Assembly: GCA_054601695.1 (NCBI GenBank)
Contig: BAAHQB010000018.1
Location: forward strand, 1,240,001 to 1,304,000
From: Amorphochlora amoebiformis
Taxonomy: Eukaryota > Cercozoa > Chlorarachniophyceae
Length of the DNA: 64,000 nt
Direction: 5' to 3'
Of the stretch, positions 54,176 through 64,000 are shown piece by piece. Position numbers and translations under genes: made by a program. Each line of letters opens with the position of its first letter. Position 1 is the stretch's first letter. The notes below the pieces were generated by a model. It searched no databases, was not told the DNA's origin, and saw only the letters and a list, made by a program, of their open reading frames with translations.

Positions 54176-55129
54176 CTAAAGCGGACAACACGATTAGGCT
54201 GGATACCGCTAATGTATAAAGAAAAGTATAGGGGGAAGAGGTTTTAATGTTCTCACCATAGTTGTACCACAGTGAGTTGGACACCTCCCGAATGACGGAG
54301 TTAAGGCCGGGGCACAACCCACCACAAGTTACGATACCCACCCTGACTTCCTTGGGGTCAAAATACAACTCCTCGCGTGGTCCTGTCAACCACAATACAC
54401 AGTTTTAAGTTCAATGCTCATGTCCAAGTGTTATTCTTCAAGTGATTCCAAGGAACGGAGCAGGTGGTTATGCCGTGGTTGAATGGTGCGGGAGTGCAAA
54501 ACAAGTGCGGGTGGGCCAAAGCTTGACCAGCGCGGAGGAAGCTACGAGCATCGTCCTCGCATAGCTCGCCCTTGCACACGGCGATATCAACCATAACTTT
54601 CTCGTCCCTGTAGGAGGAGTTTTGGGGGAGGTTAGGTCTCGATGGTGGAGGAGATTCAAATGTGCGCTGTTGGCTGTTGAGCACGTCAACTGTGTATGAG
54701 GGAGTAGAACCGTGTTGAATTATACTCACAGTTCACGAATGTCGTCTCTGAATCCGGGTTTGGTTGCGAGCGGAGAAGGGATGGCCTTGACGTCGGGTAG
54801 ATAATCGCGGATGTGCGACACCTCTCTCTCGTCGATTCCGAAGAAGCTAGACTTTTCGACCACGCTCCGAAGCCTGTGCAAACATGGGCAATAATTCATT
54901 TAGCCCAACACACAACGTTGTAGCTCCGGGGATTTATTTTTGACCTTGTCTTAGGTACTCTTGACGAGCTTACGGCCAGTCTTCGGCCACGGACCACTCT
55001 ATTCAACGCAAAACCCCCCGATTTTCGCGCCATCGTCGACTGCAACGATGGGCGACGAGGTAGTGAGGTCATGTAGAACGTGGCGACAAAGGCCACTGCG
55101 AGAATGCCAAAAAATAGTTGGGCGCGCAT
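43446..55129 (-). CDS. PFK: 6-phosphofructokinase, plant/protist long type, with N-terminal signal-like segment
   Basis: Twenty exons, 538 residues, all phases consistent: 54945-55129, 54730-54873, 54528-54607, 54257-54382, 52373-52432, 51741-51793, 51366-51412, 51055-51101, 49345-49420, 48769-48837, 48291-48321, 47580-47665, 46718-46799, 46019-46084, 45653-45697, 45499-45520, 45304-45395, 44892-44922, 43922-43995, 43446-43646. It phosphorylates fructose 6-phosphate. Motifs: [130 protein letters not shown] with PKTIDND is the combination of plant ATP-PFKs, so ATP is the likely donor (inference). Residues 1-24 ([20 protein letters not shown]...) are hydrophobic, then Arg/Ser-rich, like a signal peptide plus transit peptide. 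Exon 5 needs a GC donor; exon 16 is only 22 nt and tentative. Confidence 0.95.
47433..47544 (-). repeat. Two partial copies of PFK exon 12 with its donor
   Basis: About 40-bp copies at 47433-47472 and 47505-47544 repeat the 3' end of exon 12 (47580-47665), each encoding [12 protein letters not shown] and ending CATAG|GTATAT. TA runs separate them. Donors lie 75 and 147 nt past the true one, both multiples of three, and the frame stays open through all three copies. Confidence 0.93.
49437..49613. repeat. 113-bp period tandem duplication
   Basis: TATGCTTACATACATACAAC followed by TATACAGATATATGTTTACA is present at 49441 and 49554, directly upstream (in gene direction) of PFK exon 9, separated by TA repeat. 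Confidence 0.92.
49788..50213 (-). mobile_element. LINE-type retrotransposon 3' end (zinc-finger tail ORF)
   Basis: Uninterrupted 141-codon frame inside a PFK intron, same strand as PFK. It reads [15 protein letters not shown], then a W-rich segment, a Lys/Arg/Glu-rich linker ([16 protein letters not shown]), a C2H2 finger ([17 protein letters not shown]) and a C2HC finger ([19 protein letters not shown]). This order (RWKD box, basic linker, terminal zinc fingers) is known from the C-terminal end of reverse-transcriptase ORFs of some non-LTR elements, mostly in aquatic invertebrates. No reverse-transcriptase core is present: the 5' side is cut off at a TA run (50218-50256), so it is a 5'-truncated insertion. 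The frame has no stop or frameshift, suggesting a f recent insertion. A host C2H2 zinc-finger gene is a less likely alternative. Confidence 0.6.
50719..50784 (-). pseudogene. Decayed duplicate of the PFK GGDGT exon
   Basis: 66 nt between PFK exons 8 and 9 encode [20 protein letters not shown]. It lines up with [20 protein letters not shown] of exon 9 (49345-49420). AG precedes it and GTAACA follows. Its acceptor is phase 0 while exon 8 ends in phase 1. Read in the required phase it reaches TGA after ten codons. GGDGT has become GGNDN. It is best seen as a dead exon duplicate, now split from the live one by the LINE fragment. Confidence 0.75.
51808..51823. repeat. Interstitial TTAGGG repeat
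   Basis: TTAGGGTTAGGGTTAG just upstream (in gene direction) of the acceptor of PFK exon 6. Three near-perfect telomere-type units. Confidence 0.85.
52265..52365. repeat. Degenerate TTAGGG-like minisatellite
   Basis: G/T-rich sequence with repeated CTAGGGTTGGGG, GGGCTTGGGC and GGGCTAGG units on the + strand, immediately after the donor side of PFK exon 5. It looks like degraded telomere-type repeat. Confidence 0.6.
52916..53000. repeat. (TA)n microsatellite
   Basis: 85-bp near-pure TA run in PFK intron 4, part of a TA-rich stretch from about 52740 to 54175. Confidence 0.95.
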
Positions 55130-55475
55130 TGATGGGTGTCTCTGCGTATCTTCACCGTGGCTCCTTGCCCTTCCGAAGATTAGACTGGCAATGGGTACTG
55201 TCCGGTAGTAGCGGATTAAGATATCAGAAAATTGCTATCTGGATATCCGATATATGCAGATAAAAGAATATCAGCGTATTGATATGTCCGGTATCAACCC
55301 TTGGGTTCCACGTGTGTAAAGAAAAGGTCGCCCCGAGAAGAAGAATAAAAGTCGGGCCGCACCATGGCGGCTGAAGACTCAGGGTAGGGGGTGTTATCGC
55401 GAGGCGATTTGAAATCGGATGGGGCGACTACGGCAGATACGAAGCCTGGCTATGGGTTCCCATCGTATAGATACG
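55130..55475. promoter_or_regulatory. Divergent promoter region, PFK / ankyrin gene
   Basis: 346 bp between the two start codons. It has ordinary base composition, a CCGGTAGTAGCGG motif at about 55202 and a cluster of GATATC/TATCAG/GGATATCCGATAT motifs at 55218-55300. Both neighbours encode signal-peptide-like N-termini, so shared regulation is plausible but unproven. Confidence 0.45.

Positions 55476-64000
<8,525 letters not shown>

Overview
This window is nuclear DNA of a eukaryote. Seven protein genes are cut into many short exons, and almost all the space between exons is (TA)n microsatellite. Roughly 14% of the longest gene is coding. Exons were found by eye, by matching protein families and by requiring that intron phases agree from one exon to the next.

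Layout, left to right: (1) 1-2664 +, the 3' end of an unrecognised gene built from alternating 57-nt and 33-nt phase-1 exons that encode a 30-residue repeat; (2) 4243-8361 -, protein phosphatase 4 regulatory subunit 3 (SMEK family); (3) 8501-9415 +, a small MED28-like Mediator subunit; (4) 9876-16012 -, the mitochondrial F1-ATPase assembly factor ATPAF1/ATP11; (5) 16110-42912 +, tubulin-folding cofactor D, about 55 exons; (6) 43446-55129 -, a plant-type phosphofructokinase, 20 exons, with an N-terminal signal-like segment; (7) 55476 to beyond 64000 +, an unrecognised protein with a signal peptide and ankyrin repeats. Strand alternates strictly + - + - + - +. Divergent starts are 97-346 bp apart and convergent ends 460-1578 bp apart, so the gene spacing is compact and the introns carry the bulk.

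Organism: the phosphofructokinase is the long plant/protist type and not the animal type. Two neighbouring genes start with signal-peptide-like segments, and the scattered interstitial repeats are TTAGGG-like. A unicellular eukaryote fits, perhaps an alga with a complex plastid, but the species cannot be named. One intron holds the 3' end of a LINE-type retrotransposon.

The genes do not form one pathway. The most unusual things are the micro-exon 30-residue repeat gene; recurrent tandem duplications that copy exon edges with their splice sites (phosphofructokinase exon 12, cofactor D exons 27, 46 and 47, ankyrin exon 17); a decayed duplicate of the phosphofructokinase GGDGT exon that has lost the motif; and (TA)n introns that run right up to the splice sites and contain no stop codons.
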